From assembly GCA_014730345.1 (NCBI GenBank), contig WJIJ01000082.1, forward strand, positions 1 through 52,652: a DNA stretch of 52,652 nt, given 5' to 3'. The notes under the pieces were generated by a model. That model did not search any database. It had not been told where the DNA came from and saw nothing but the letters and a program-made list of their open reading frames with translations. Made by a program: the position numbers and the translations under genes. The stretch comes from Candidatus Zixiibacteriota bacterium (lineage in GTDB: Bacteria > Zixibacteria > MSB-5A5 > UM-FILTER-46-8). Within the stretch, counting starts at the first letter, position 1; each line of letters starts with the position of its first letter. Shown here piece after piece: positions 1 through 8,212 of the stretch.

Positions 1-35
1 CACTCCCCTTCTTTTAAGTCTCCGCGAAACCGGGG

Positions 36-401
36 TTAAACCCGGAACTTTTCTACAAAATCTGAAAAGAATGGCAGATTGAATTCCTTTCCCTGTAATC
101 CATGGATAATACCGATGATTGCGATTATGGCGCATACAACCAGAATCAGTTTCCAGAAGAACTCTGATATTCCCGGGAAAAGGAAAATCACGGCCACGAT
201 CTCGATCAGGAAAAGCAGAAGCCCCTGTTTTCCATGTTTGACAGCAAACTTATTATCGCGCATCATAACCAGCGGGATAAAGCAGAGAAACGGGATATAG
301 CCAAGGATAGCGCCTGACTTACCTTCCTCTATCTCGCGGTACTTCTCGTAATCCTGTTCGAAGTTTTCCTGGTTTTCCGGATTTTGGTTTTGTTCAGCCA
401 T
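36..401 (-). CDS. Tic20/DUF4870-like small membrane protein
   Basis: This 121-residue protein starts with an acidic, Asn/Gln-rich cytoplasmic tail of about 28 residues. Three hydrophobic segments follow, at roughly 30-48, 60-79 and 83-103, joined by a basic loop with the pattern NKFAVKHGKQG. That loop and the three-helix layout match DUF4870/Tic20-like proteins, whose bacterial function is not established. It sits 24 bases downstream of the GH57 gene on the same strand and is probably co-transcribed with it. The stop codon overlaps a small 5-bp GC inverted repeat (30-45) that might aid termination, but no clear T-run follows. The family call is reasonable; no specific role can be given. Confidence 0.6.
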   Translation of the reverse strand: MAEQNQNPENQENFEQDYEKYREIEEGKSGAILGYIPFLCFIPLVMMRDNKFAVKHGKQGLLLFLIEIVAVIFLFPGISEFFWKLILVVCAIIAIIGIIHGLQGKEFNLPFFSDFVEKFRV

Positions 402-425
402 TATAAAAAGCCTCTGATTTCGAGT

Positions 426-2588
426 TTACCAGAATATCGAGTCCGGGGCCGCAGTGGGAAGTTTAAATGATATAACATCCACCGGAGGCCAGACTTCTAA
501 CTCCTGCTCATTATGCGACACAATCAGGCGGAAGTCAAACTGAAAATTGCTATCGTCCCCAAAAACACTCATGGGGATTTTAATTTCGAAAATAGTATCG
601 AGAGCGGCCTTCAGTTTATGTTCAATTTCTTTTCCATTAATGACTTTGATAGAATCATCATTCCCGTTGAAGATTATTGTCAATTTGGCCGGGGAAAGAA
701 ATTCGAACTTAAAGGTAGTTTCCCTGAATATCTTGTGTTCAAGAGTATTATCGGGATCGACCCTTAAAAAGAGGTTTTCGTCGTCAAAACCGAAATATAC
801 GCCTCGGGTATGATGTATTGCCCGGTGCATTGTAGAGCCTGCCTTGGTGCAATCGAAATAACCTGATGAATACCATTCGTAGAAGTTGCTGTTGCGGCCA
901 TCGATAATAGGTTCGATATAATCGGTAGGCATCAATATGTTGGCGCTCAGGAAGTTACTTCGAATCGGCTTGAGTAATTCTTGAGGAACCTCTTTTCCTA
1001 AGAGTTCATAAATATATATCAAATTTGAGCGGAAAAGGGAGTCGAACTGGTCGTTATTCGCTCCCTGGTGTTCGTCCCCAAACCACCAGCACCAATCGGA
1101 ACCCTCGGCAATGTAAATCTCCCTCCAGGCGAGTTTCAGCTTTTCCTCGTTGAAGTTTTTACCGTCATCGCTGTTCTGGAAATCTTCAAGGGTTTTACGG
1201 GTTTTATACAAGAGATCCCAGGCGAGGTTGTCTTCCTCATGCCCAATCCATACATTATAATTGTGGTTTATCCATGAACCGGGATGCAAATTCTTAATCT
1301 CTCCCCTATCGCCATTGTTTTCCAGATACTGAGATATAGTACATGTTTCAATTTCGGGGTGCTCGCTGAGTTTAGTGTATAAAGCGCGGAAAAAATCATT
1401 TCCATCATTCAAATAATATTCCCAGGCGTTTTCTCCATCGAGGATTACGGGTATTAAACGGTTCGAAGCGCCAATATTATTAAGGTGGCTTTTCAAACCC
1501 ATCAGCTTATCGACAAAATCAGCGGCGGCATCCTCGGGATTCCAATTCGCGTACACAAAACCCAACCTGTCGGATAGAGTATGGTCGCGGAAGATAATTG
1601 ACATATCATCCGGGCTTTCGATCAGTTTGTATGCCCGGTACAATTCGCCGGTGGCGGAAACATTGTTGGAATCATTCCTGTCGGGAGACCTGCCGATACT
1701 GCGGGCAAGGACTTCCTCGTCGGTTGCTATCCATTTAATGCCGTATTTGCTGATGAGGGGAATAATCTCATTGGCTACCGAACCTTCCGACGGCCACATC
1801 CCGCGGGGATCCCTGCCGAATCTTTGCCGGTAAAATTCCACCGCTTCCCGTATCTGGTAGTCGGCATCCTCGGGGTGCTGGAACCTGTTTTCAGGCAATT
1901 TCAAGTTGGGATCGGATTTCCTGCCCAAATCGGTGTCGCAAAGAAGCGGGAGTATTGGATGATAGTATGGCGTTATGGAAACCTCAATCTGCCCCCTGTC
2001 CTGGACTTCCTTGTACTTGGGAATAATGGATTTTAATATCTCTATCTGCCGGTCCAGTAATTTGTTTTTCTCCTCCCCGGTGAAACCCTTGCCTTTTTTT
2101 ATCAAGCCGGAAATGAAGGAATCTCCGCGGAAGATCGGATCAAACCAGGTCAGGTTGGACCATACCTGTAAATCAGTAAAATCTTTATCATCGAATACGC
2201 CAATTCCCTTGAAGGACTTATCGAGTAACTGGCGGTAACGCGGGTAGGGTTGTATCATTGTTGGATGATGCGCCGAGAAGAAGCTTGATAATATCTCGTT
2301 TTTCTCAGTATCGTTAAGCTCGCCGGCCTTTTTGCGGCTCAATTCCAGGTGACGGTCTGAGCCCCCTCCTTCGATATACTCTTCGATTTGCTCAATAAGC
2401 GAGGGAACGAGATTAAAGGTTTGCTTGATTTTTGGAAAATCATCAAGAATCGCTACCATATCGTAGTAATCCTTGATACCATGCAACCTTACCCAGGGCA
2501 TCTGAAAATACTTGTCTTTCAGATTACGGTAATATGGCTGGTGCATGTGCCATAGGAAAGCAAGTTGAAGCTTGTCGGTTCGAGCCAA
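426..2588 (-). CDS. Glycoside hydrolase family 57 (alpha-amylase/glucanotransferase type)
   Basis: A 720-residue GH57 enzyme, probably acting on cytoplasmic alpha-glucans such as glycogen since no signal peptide is visible. The N-terminal HMHQPYYRN stretch (from residue 14) is conserved region 1 of the family. TPYYHPILPLL near residue 207 is region 2. GMWPSEGSV near 263 carries the presumed nucleophile Glu. VILDGENAWE near 383 carries the acid/base Asp. The C-terminal third is likely the all-beta domain common in long GH57 members. The start is TTG with an AGGG ribosome site 7 bases upstream; no ATG fits better. GH57 covers amylases, amylopullulanases, branching enzymes and 4-alpha-glucanotransferases, so substrate specificity is open. 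Confidence 0.85.
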   Translation of the reverse strand: MARTDKLQLAFLWHMHQPYYRNLKDKYFQMPWVRLHGIKDYYDMVAILDDFPKIKQTFNLVPSLIEQIEEYIEGGGSDRHLELSRKKAGELNDTEKNEILSSFFSAHHPTMIQPYPRYRQLLDKSFKGIGVFDDKDFTDLQVWSNLTWFDPIFRGDSFISGLIKKGKGFTGEEKNKLLDRQIEILKSIIPKYKEVQDRGQIEVSITPYYHPILPLLCDTDLGRKSDPNLKLPENRFQHPEDADYQIREAVEFYRQRFGRDPRGMWPSEGSVANEIIPLISKYGIKWIATDEEVLARSIGRSPDRNDSNNVSATGELYRAYKLIESPDDMSIIFRDHTLSDRLGFVYANWNPEDAAADFVDKLMGLKSHLNNIGASNRLIPVILDGENAWEYYLNDGNDFFRALYTKLSEHPEIETCTISQYLENNGDRGEIKNLHPGSWINHNYNVWIGHEEDNLAWDLLYKTRKTLEDFQNSDDGKNFNEEKLKLAWREIYIAEGSDWCWWFGDEHQGANNDQFDSLFRSNLIYIYELLGKEVPQELLKPIRSNFLSANILMPTDYIEPIIDGRNSNFYEWYSSGYFDCTKAGSTMHRAIHHTRGVYFGFDDENLFLRVDPDNTLEHKIFRETTFKFEFLSPAKLTIIFNGNDDSIKVINGKEIEHKLKAALDTIFEIKIPMSVFGDDSNFQFDFRLIVSHNEQELEVWPPVDVISFKLPTAAPDSIFW

Positions 2589-2619
2589 AAGATTTCCCTC
2601 TCGGTAGAATATTATAAGG

Positions 2620-3303
2620 TCAATTCATTCTTTTGACTTCTTCAATCTCCTTGTTGGCGGCGGTTCTCTGGAGAGAAAGAGGATGCTCTTCCTGTATCCG
2701 CTCATAAACCATCAGAGCATTTTCCTTATCTTTAGCCGCTTTGTAGCATCTGGCGGCATCGAGCAGGAGATATGCCTTTTCCTCGCTACTCGTACTCATT
2801 TCAACCGCTTTAAGGTAGTAATCCGCTGCCAGTATATAATCCTTAAGACCCCTGAGCGCAACAGCCATCCCATTAATCGCTGACCTCACAAGCAAATCTG
2901 GTCCCTTTTCCCCGAACTTATCGAGATATTCCTGGTAGATGGCACGCGCTTTGTCATACTCGCCGGTATCGTTGTAAATCCTGCCCAGGTAAATATAGGC
3001 TTTTTGACCGTTTATGGTAGAACCATAATTTTCAATGGTTTCCAGGTAGTATTCAATAGCGCCTTCTGCATCACCCATCATCGCGGCGATATCGCCTTTG
3101 CCAATCTCAGCAACTGACTGGGCGCGTTTTTGCTCAACCGAGTAGTTATACCACCATACTCCGGCGCCAATGGCTATAATAACAATCAGCCCAATGATAA
3201 ATATTGGCTTATTTTCCTGCACATAATCTGAAACACGAAAAGCTGTGGTAACCAGCTTATCCTGTTTCATCTCTTTTCTTGTAATTCTTCTTTGAGCGCT
3301 CAT
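2620..3303 (-). CDS. Membrane-anchored TPR protein
   Basis: A 227-residue protein with a basic N-terminal tail, one transmembrane helix at about residues 34-53 (IFIIGLIVIIAIGAGVWWY) and then a run of tetratricopeptide repeats up to the C terminus. The topology, with a short cytoplasmic tail and a periplasmic TPR domain, resembles YfgM-like proteins and the TPR_21 family, which assist protein folding or assembly at the envelope. Four to five helical repeats are recognisable by their A-x-x-Y/F-Y spacing, for example EGAIEYY, DKARAIYQEY and ILAADYYLKAVE. The gene is 31 bases upstream of the GH57 gene and is separated from the upstream porin gene by a strong terminator, so it probably heads its own transcript. 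A specific partner cannot be named. Confidence 0.65.
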   Translation of the reverse strand: MSAQRRITRKEMKQDKLVTTAFRVSDYVQENKPIFIIGLIVIIAIGAGVWWYNYSVEQKRAQSVAEIGKGDIAAMMGDAEGAIEYYLETIENYGSTINGQKAYIYLGRIYNDTGEYDKARAIYQEYLDKFGEKGPDLLVRSAINGMAVALRGLKDYILAADYYLKAVEMSTSSEEKAYLLLDAARCYKAAKDKENALMVYERIQEEHPLSLQRTAANKEIEEVKRMN

Positions 3304-3361
3304 CTATAGTTTCGTTCTCCTAATAAACATTTCGGATATTTACAGATAGTTCTTTAATTTT

Positions 3362-3392
3362 ATAGAAAAAGGCGAAACTTATGTTCCGCCTT
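3362..3392 (-). terminator. Rho-independent terminator after the FadL-like gene
   Basis: On the minus strand, 28 bases after the stop codon, a 10-bp stem (3383-3392 paired with 3369-3378, one G-T wobble) closes on a 4-base ATAA loop. It is followed directly by a T-run (TTTTT, 3370-3366) and AT-rich sequence. This is a textbook intrinsic terminator and separates the porin gene from the TPR-GH57 genes. Confidence 0.85.
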
Positions 3393-3419
3393 GTATATTC
3401 ACTTGGAATTACATGTCTC

Positions 3420-4862
3420 CTAAAATTTCATTGAAAGGGCCGCGAATAGCCTGCTTACTTTTTCATCGTAATTTCTTGTATATTCCCTGCCCGCGTAATC
3501 GCCGTTAATTCGGGTTTCTGTTACAGTCCGCTCAGCAGTTCCATACTCATAAGCGAGATCGAGCGCGACATTTTTATATACAACACCCGTGCCAAAAGTC
3601 AAAATATACCCTTCCACCTGATCACCGTATGCGGTTTTTTCGCCAAAAGTACTCGAACCCTGGACCGTATCCTCTGGCACCATAAGCCCTGTGCTGTCGG
3701 TTAAAATCATTTCATCGCCATATACTTTGGGATCATTGCGGTATCCGACTCTCAATGGTATGGTGATATTGCTGATATCAACCAGATACTCAGCGCCTAT
3801 TCGATATTGATTTATGTTGTTCCAATGGGCATCGATTTTCTGATTGGGAATAAGCGGATCGGTGTACTCATATTCCATCTGGTCAATCCAGAATGGATGC
3901 ATAGAGAATTCGGTATCCTCAAACCCGTACGTTGAATAATCGGCGGCAATTGTTAAACGTTCCTCCATCGTATATGCGGCCCCAAAAGCTAATCCGAGTG
4001 GGAATTCGATCTTGGTATCGGAGTTATAATAGATTCCGGATTCGCCGGTGTTGGGGATATTTACCGCGCTTAAAACAGTACTGTTCTGTTTTAGTTTGAA
4101 AGGAGTTGAAACTACAGCTCCGACACCTAACCCACCGAATCTACCCTGAAGGCCTATATCGAAGTTAAATCCCGTGTAAGATGCTTTGCTCCTTATGTGA
4201 ATTGGAGCGAAATACAATGTATCGCCGCCGGTGTCCGTAATCGGCGTTCCCGGCCTTTTTTCTATCCAATCCTCGATAAATCCACGGATATAGATATTGC
4301 CGTTTACACCAAGCGCGATATTGGGGATAATCTGGGTCGCGGCGGTAATCTTAACAACCTCCACTCCCAACCTCATCTCGTATTCCTCAAGATTATCCTC
4401 ATCTTCAAATTTGTATTCTTTTGAAAGATCAAACATTCGGTAATAATTCAAACCTATCGCCCAATCCCGGTCATAAAATCTTACCGGAGAAACATAGGCG
4501 TAACTTCCGAACATATTGTTTTTCGATTCATAATCGATATTATAACTGACATCCGCTAATCCACCGCCGGTGCCATCGAGTTTATACTCGATTGTGGAAT
4601 TATTGGATAAAAACTCCGCGAAAGCTTGGCCATCCTTCATAAACGCCGCTCCGGCAGGGTTCCAGGATACACCCGGGGCGTCATCGGAAAGCCCGATATA
4701 TGCGTTACCCATTCCCTTCGCCCTTGTAGATGCCCCATGCGGGTTAAAATTAATACCTGTTTCATCCAAAAACAGTTGCCCATTAAACCATTGGCTCAAT
4801 GCATTTGAAGGGGCAAACATTACCAGCAACGTTACAACCAATCCCAGACGCAATAACATCAT
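3420..4862 (-). CDS. FadL/PorV-like outer membrane beta-barrel protein
   Basis: A 480-residue protein with a signal peptide (residues 1 to about 23, MLLRLGLVVTLLVMFAPSNALS). The segment beginning ARAKGMGNAYIGLSDDAPGVSWNPAG is typical of the OmpP1/FadL/PorV and UPF0164 barrels (G-M-G-x-A followed by xNPAG). The rest alternates polar and hydrophobic residues as expected of beta strands. It ends in Phe (ALSMKF), the outer membrane insertion signal for BamA. FadL-type proteins carry hydrophobic substrates across the outer membrane, while PorV acts as a shuttle in type IX secretion; the sequence alone does not separate these. A strong terminator follows the gene. Confidence 0.75.
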   Translation of the reverse strand: MMLLRLGLVVTLLVMFAPSNALSQWFNGQLFLDETGINFNPHGASTRAKGMGNAYIGLSDDAPGVSWNPAGAAFMKDGQAFAEFLSNNSTIEYKLDGTGGGLADVSYNIDYESKNNMFGSYAYVSPVRFYDRDWAIGLNYYRMFDLSKEYKFEDEDNLEEYEMRLGVEVVKITAATQIIPNIALGVNGNIYIRGFIEDWIEKRPGTPITDTGGDTLYFAPIHIRSKASYTGFNFDIGLQGRFGGLGVGAVVSTPFKLKQNSTVLSAVNIPNTGESGIYYNSDTKIEFPLGLAFGAAYTMEERLTIAADYSTYGFEDTEFSMHPFWIDQMEYEYTDPLIPNQKIDAHWNNINQYRIGAEYLVDISNITIPLRVGYRNDPKVYGDEMILTDSTGLMVPEDTVQGSSTFGEKTAYGDQVEGYILTFGTGVVYKNVALDLAYEYGTAERTVTETRINGDYAGREYTRNYDEKVSRLFAALSMKF

Positions 4863-4958
4863 AACGACAACACTCCTTAATTATATTTACGACTTTTTTT
4901 CCACTCTAAATCGTTGTCCTGACTTTAGCTCCTATCGCCTGTACGATAACAATTTTTC

Positions 4959-4987
4959 AATTTACCACTCCACGATTTTTTTGGCAA
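4959..4987 (-). promoter_or_regulatory. Candidate sigma-70 promoter for the FadL-like gene
   Basis: Reading the minus strand, TTGCCA (4987-4982) and TAAATT (4964-4959) are separated by 17 bases, a good match to the housekeeping -35/-10 pattern. The predicted start near 4952 gives a leader of about 90 bases before the ATG at 4862. This is sequence-pattern evidence only. Confidence 0.4.
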
Positions 4988-5012
4988 GTCTTATTTTGGT
5001 AAAGATTAAATA

Positions 5013-6731
5013 TTAATCTACCTTTTCAAAAATCCTTATTATACCCTCAACGGCTTCCGTAATATTAACCTTATGGGCTTCACCGGTGTTTCTTATTTTT
5101 ACCTCGACTATTCCCTCTTTCATACCCCTCTCCCCCACCACTACCTTAAGCGGGATACCGATTAAGTCCGCGTCCTTGAATTTAACTCCCGCGCGCTCAT
5201 CGCGGTCATCGAGAAGGACTTCTATCCCCTTGCCCCGGAGTTCCATATAAAGCCTTTCCGCCAGTTCTATCTGCTTATCATCCGAGGAGTTGGTATAGAT
5301 GATGATTATTCCGTACGGGGCAATGGCCTTGGGCCAGATGATTCCATCTTTATCGTTAAATCTCTCTACTGCCGCCTGGGCGGTACGGGTGATGCCGATT
5401 CCGTAGGAACCCATAATAAACGGTTTTTCGTTGCCATCCTCATCTATAAAATTGGCTCCCAGCGATGATGAGTACTTGGTTCCCAGCTTAAATGTATTGC
5501 CGACCTCGATACCCCTGTCGGATTTCAATTTACCATTTTCACATCGCGGACATCTCTCCCCTGCCTCGGCCATTTTCAAGTCGACCGTTTCATGAAATTT
5601 AAAATCGCGGGGATGATTAACATTCAAAAAATGGTAATCGGTCTTGTTTGCGCCGGTAACGAAATTCCGCAGTCCCTTGACCTCATGGTCCACCACCAGC
5701 CGGACATCCTTCAATTCATAGGGCCCCGCGAACCCAACATCGGCGCCGGTCAGTTTCATCACGGTCTGTTCATCGGCCATCTCCAGGTTGTTGCATCCGA
5801 GGTAATTCACCAGTTTCACCTCGTTGATGTTTCTATCACCTCTTATCAGCGCGGCCACGACCTCATCATCCGCCCTATAAAGCAGTGTTTTTACAAGTTT
5901 TTTTGCCGGAAGTTTCAAATAACCGGTTACTTCCTCGATAGTTTTCATGCCGGGGGTATGGACCTCCTCCCGCTCCAGCATCTCCTCATCGGAAGTTTCT
6001 CCATGCTCCCGGAAACCGGCTTTTTCATCGGTAGCGGCATAATCACAACTGTCACAGTAATATATAGTGCTTTCCCCGCCGTCTGTATCGACTATAACCA
6101 TGAACTCATGAGCCCCGGTGCCGCCCATAGCTCCCGTGTCGCCCTCGACTTTGCGTATCTCAAAACCGCACCTCTCAAATGCCCGGAAATAAGCATCGAC
6201 CATGTTCTGGTAGCTTTTCTCCTGGCTTTTCTCATCACGGTCGAATGTATAAGCATCTTTCATGATAAATTCCCGGCCTCGCATCAAGCCGAATCGCGGA
6301 CGGATCTCATCGCGGAATTTCACTTGAATCTGGTAGAGATTTTTGGGCAACTGCCTGTAAGACTGTAATTCGCCCTTGATTAAATCGGTTACGATTTCCT
6401 CATGGGTCGCTCCCAGGCAAAGCCAGCGGTTATGGCGGTCCTGAAGACGCATCTGCTCCCTCCCGATAACATCCCAACGCCCGGAAGCCTGCCATACCTC
6501 CGCCGGATGAAGAACAGGCATAGTTATTTCCAGCGCCCCGGAACGGTCCATTTCTTCACGTACGATATTAGTGATTTTCTGAAGTACCCTCTGCATTAAC
6601 GGAAGGTAGTTATACACTCCGGCGGTAACTTTGCGTATGTAACCGGCGCGCATGAGAAGCTTATGTGAAATCAGCTCCGCTTCAGCGGGATCGTCTCGGA
6701 GGGTGGGGATATATGCCTGGGACCATTTCAT
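5013..6731 (-). CDS. proS: Prolyl-tRNA synthetase (bacterial type)
   Basis: This 572-residue class II aminoacyl-tRNA synthetase charges tRNA-Pro. The length and layout are those of bacterial-type ProRS: catalytic motifs, an inserted editing (INS) domain at about 225-395, then the rest of the core and a C-terminal anticodon-binding domain (about 470-572). Motif 2 is seen as FRDEIRPRFGLMRGREF and motif 3 as GSYGIGITR. The N terminus (MKWSQAYIPTLRDDPAEAEL) is the family start, so the ATG at 6731 is secure. It lies 24 bases after tRNA-Arg on the same strand and may share its promoter. A large plus-strand reading frame inside it (5592-6368) is a shadow. Confidence 0.97.
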   Translation of the reverse strand: MKWSQAYIPTLRDDPAEAELISHKLLMRAGYIRKVTAGVYNYLPLMQRVLQKITNIVREEMDRSGALEITMPVLHPAEVWQASGRWDVIGREQMRLQDRHNRWLCLGATHEEIVTDLIKGELQSYRQLPKNLYQIQVKFRDEIRPRFGLMRGREFIMKDAYTFDRDEKSQEKSYQNMVDAYFRAFERCGFEIRKVEGDTGAMGGTGAHEFMVIVDTDGGESTIYYCDSCDYAATDEKAGFREHGETSDEEMLEREEVHTPGMKTIEEVTGYLKLPAKKLVKTLLYRADDEVVAALIRGDRNINEVKLVNYLGCNNLEMADEQTVMKLTGADVGFAGPYELKDVRLVVDHEVKGLRNFVTGANKTDYHFLNVNHPRDFKFHETVDLKMAEAGERCPRCENGKLKSDRGIEVGNTFKLGTKYSSSLGANFIDEDGNEKPFIMGSYGIGITRTAQAAVERFNDKDGIIWPKAIAPYGIIIIYTNSSDDKQIELAERLYMELRGKGIEVLLDDRDERAGVKFKDADLIGIPLKVVVGERGMKEGIVEVKIRNTGEAHKVNITEAVEGIIRIFEKVD

Positions 6732-6755
6732 AGGGAATTTTCCTCGATGTTAAAG

Positions 6756-6828
<73 letters not shown>

Positions 6829-6832
6829 GTTA

Positions 6833-6862
6833 ATTATAGCCTAATTAATTACGGCTTCTCAA
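6833..6862 (-). promoter_or_regulatory. Second candidate promoter abutting tRNA-Arg
   Basis: On the minus strand a consensus -10 TATAAT (6838-6833) has TTGAGA 18 bases upstream. Only 4 bases separate the -10 from G1 of the tRNA, so initiation would be at or inside the first tRNA bases. It could give a leaderless tRNA or serve proS only; it may also be coincidental. Confidence 0.3.
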
Positions 6863-6940
6863 ACTAAACAGGTAAAACGGCAATTGCTCGGCCTTTTTCG
6901 AACACAATCAAGACCGTTTGCCGATTATTGATAACCTTAA

Positions 6941-6969
6941 ACTATAGCCATGTTAGGGTTTTATGTCAA
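6941..6969 (-). promoter_or_regulatory. Sigma-70 promoter for tRNA-Arg (and possibly proS)
   Basis: TTGACA (6969-6964) and TATAGT (6946-6941) on the minus strand are separated by exactly 17 bases, a near-consensus housekeeping promoter. Transcription would start near 6934, about 105 bases before the tRNA. The rest of the 280-base gap between tRNA-Arg and the plus-strand gene at 7109 shows no further gene. Confidence 0.65.
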
Positions 6970-7108
6970 ATGAAATATACAGTAAGGTTGTCACCAATAT
7001 TCCACCCATTCACAACATGCGCAGAAATCATTTCCCGGCGAACAAATACGCTTACATAAATGTTAATTTAATGAACGGGTTATACATGTCCAGAAAGGAG
7101 TCATTATT

Positions 7109-8143
7109 ATGTTAATTACCGACGATGAAGCAATTAAAAACATGATTTCAGAACAGGATGCTTTCAGCCGCGAAGACGAATCGGATGATAAAGAATTCTA
7201 CAAAATACCTCGCATTGTTGAGCACCTCGATGATAACGCCAGAAGTAAAGTTTCTGAGTTGCTGGGAAGCCTTATAGTCGAGGAAAAGCCCAAAATATTG
7301 GACCTGATGGCCGCGGTAAGTTCGCATCTGCCGGACGAAGTAAAAACGGAAGAATTAGTGGGGCTTGGGCTCAATGAAGATGAATTAAAAGCAAATGACA
7401 GGCTTGACCGGTACATCATTCATGACCTCAATCTGGATAAAATACTTCCTTTCGAGGATAATTATTTCGATGTAGTGCTGAATACGGTATCAGTGCAGTA
7501 TATAACCGATCCATACAGGATTTTTGCCGAAGTCGGGCGTATCTTGAAACCCGGGGGAGTGTTCATTGTCATCTTCTCCAACAGGTCCTTTGAAACCAAA
7601 TCAACCAAGGTCTGGGAATTACTCACGGAGAAGGAACGAATTAAAATGGTGAAGATGTTTTTCCACGATTCCGGCAATTTTAAAAAGACCGAATCCTTTA
7701 TTTCCATGGGAAAGCCGCGAAGCAAAGAAGATAAATATTACGAATCAGGAATTCCCAGCGACCCGATCTATGCCGTTTTCGCAGAAAAAACCGGCGGCGC
7801 TGAAAAAAATACTCAACGGACAGTACCCCGCGAGGATGTCCTTTTGCCGTCCAATAAAGAACTGGACAGGCGTAAATCGAAAGTGTCCCAAACCATGAAG
7901 TGCCCGTATTGTATGGAAGATTTACACAAATGGCATATTACCGACAACCCGATGACCACCTGGGACCATGACCTCTATATATGTATTAACGATGCCTGTC
8001 CTTACTTGATTCGCGGATGGCGGGAGATGTATAACCAGGGCAATCGCGGATTAGGATACCGTCTTGTATATGATAAGGTGAAAGATTCGTTCGTAACCAT
8101 TCCAGTACCGAACCTGAACGCTATTAAAAACTCTGTTGACTAA
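7109..8143 (+). CDS. SAM-dependent methyltransferase fused to a C-terminal zinc ribbon
   Basis: The only plus-strand gene here (344 residues). Residues 30-165 fit a class I methyltransferase of the Methyltransf_11 kind. They show FYKIPRIVEHLDD, the variant motif I ILDLMAAVSSHLP (a known LDLMSSxxSHLP subfamily lacking the usual GxGxG), then LPFEDNYFDVVLN and ILKPGGVFIVIFSNR. A linker (about 230-260) leads to a Cys4 module at 262-340 with C265-x2-C268 and C292-x4-C297, followed by PYLIRGW and a GYR...PVPN tail, like small stand-alone ogr/Delta-type zinc-ribbon proteins. The substrate is unknown. The start has a clear AAAGGAG ribosome site (7094-7100). It converges on the secreted-protein gene at 8213. 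Confidence 0.7.
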   Translation: MLITDDEAIKNMISEQDAFSREDESDDKEFYKIPRIVEHLDDNARSKVSELLGSLIVEEKPKILDLMAAVSSHLPDEVKTEELVGLGLNEDELKANDRLDRYIIHDLNLDKILPFEDNYFDVVLNTVSVQYITDPYRIFAEVGRILKPGGVFIVIFSNRSFETKSTKVWELLTEKERIKMVKMFFHDSGNFKKTESFISMGKPRSKEDKYYESGIPSDPIYAVFAEKTGGAEKNTQRTVPREDVLLPSNKELDRRKSKVSQTMKCPYCMEDLHKWHITDNPMTTWDHDLYICINDACPYLIRGWREMYNQGNRGLGYRLVYDKVKDSFVTIPVPNLNAIKNSVD

Positions 8144-8174
8144 TGAGACGAATCTTGTGAGAAAGTTTATAAAT

Positions 8175-8203
8175 GTGTTGCCGGGCGAATGACCCGGCAA
8201 CAC
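8175..8203. terminator. Bidirectional hairpin between convergent genes
   Basis: A perfect 11-bp stem (8175-8185 with 8193-8203) with a 7-base loop lies between the stop of the plus-strand methyltransferase and the stop of the minus-strand secreted protein. There is no strong T-run on either side, only AT-rich sequence, but the stem strength and the convergent position make a shared terminator likely. Confidence 0.65.
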
Positions 8204-8212
8204 GCAGTATAT

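Noticed and set aside
5003..5019. 7-bp AT-only hairpin at the proS stop as a terminator
   Set aside because: All pairs are A-T, it overlaps the last codons, and no useful T-run follows.
5592..6368. 258-codon open frame on the plus strand
   Set aside because: Antisense to well-conserved proS, no ribosome site, no recognisable protein features; a shadow frame.
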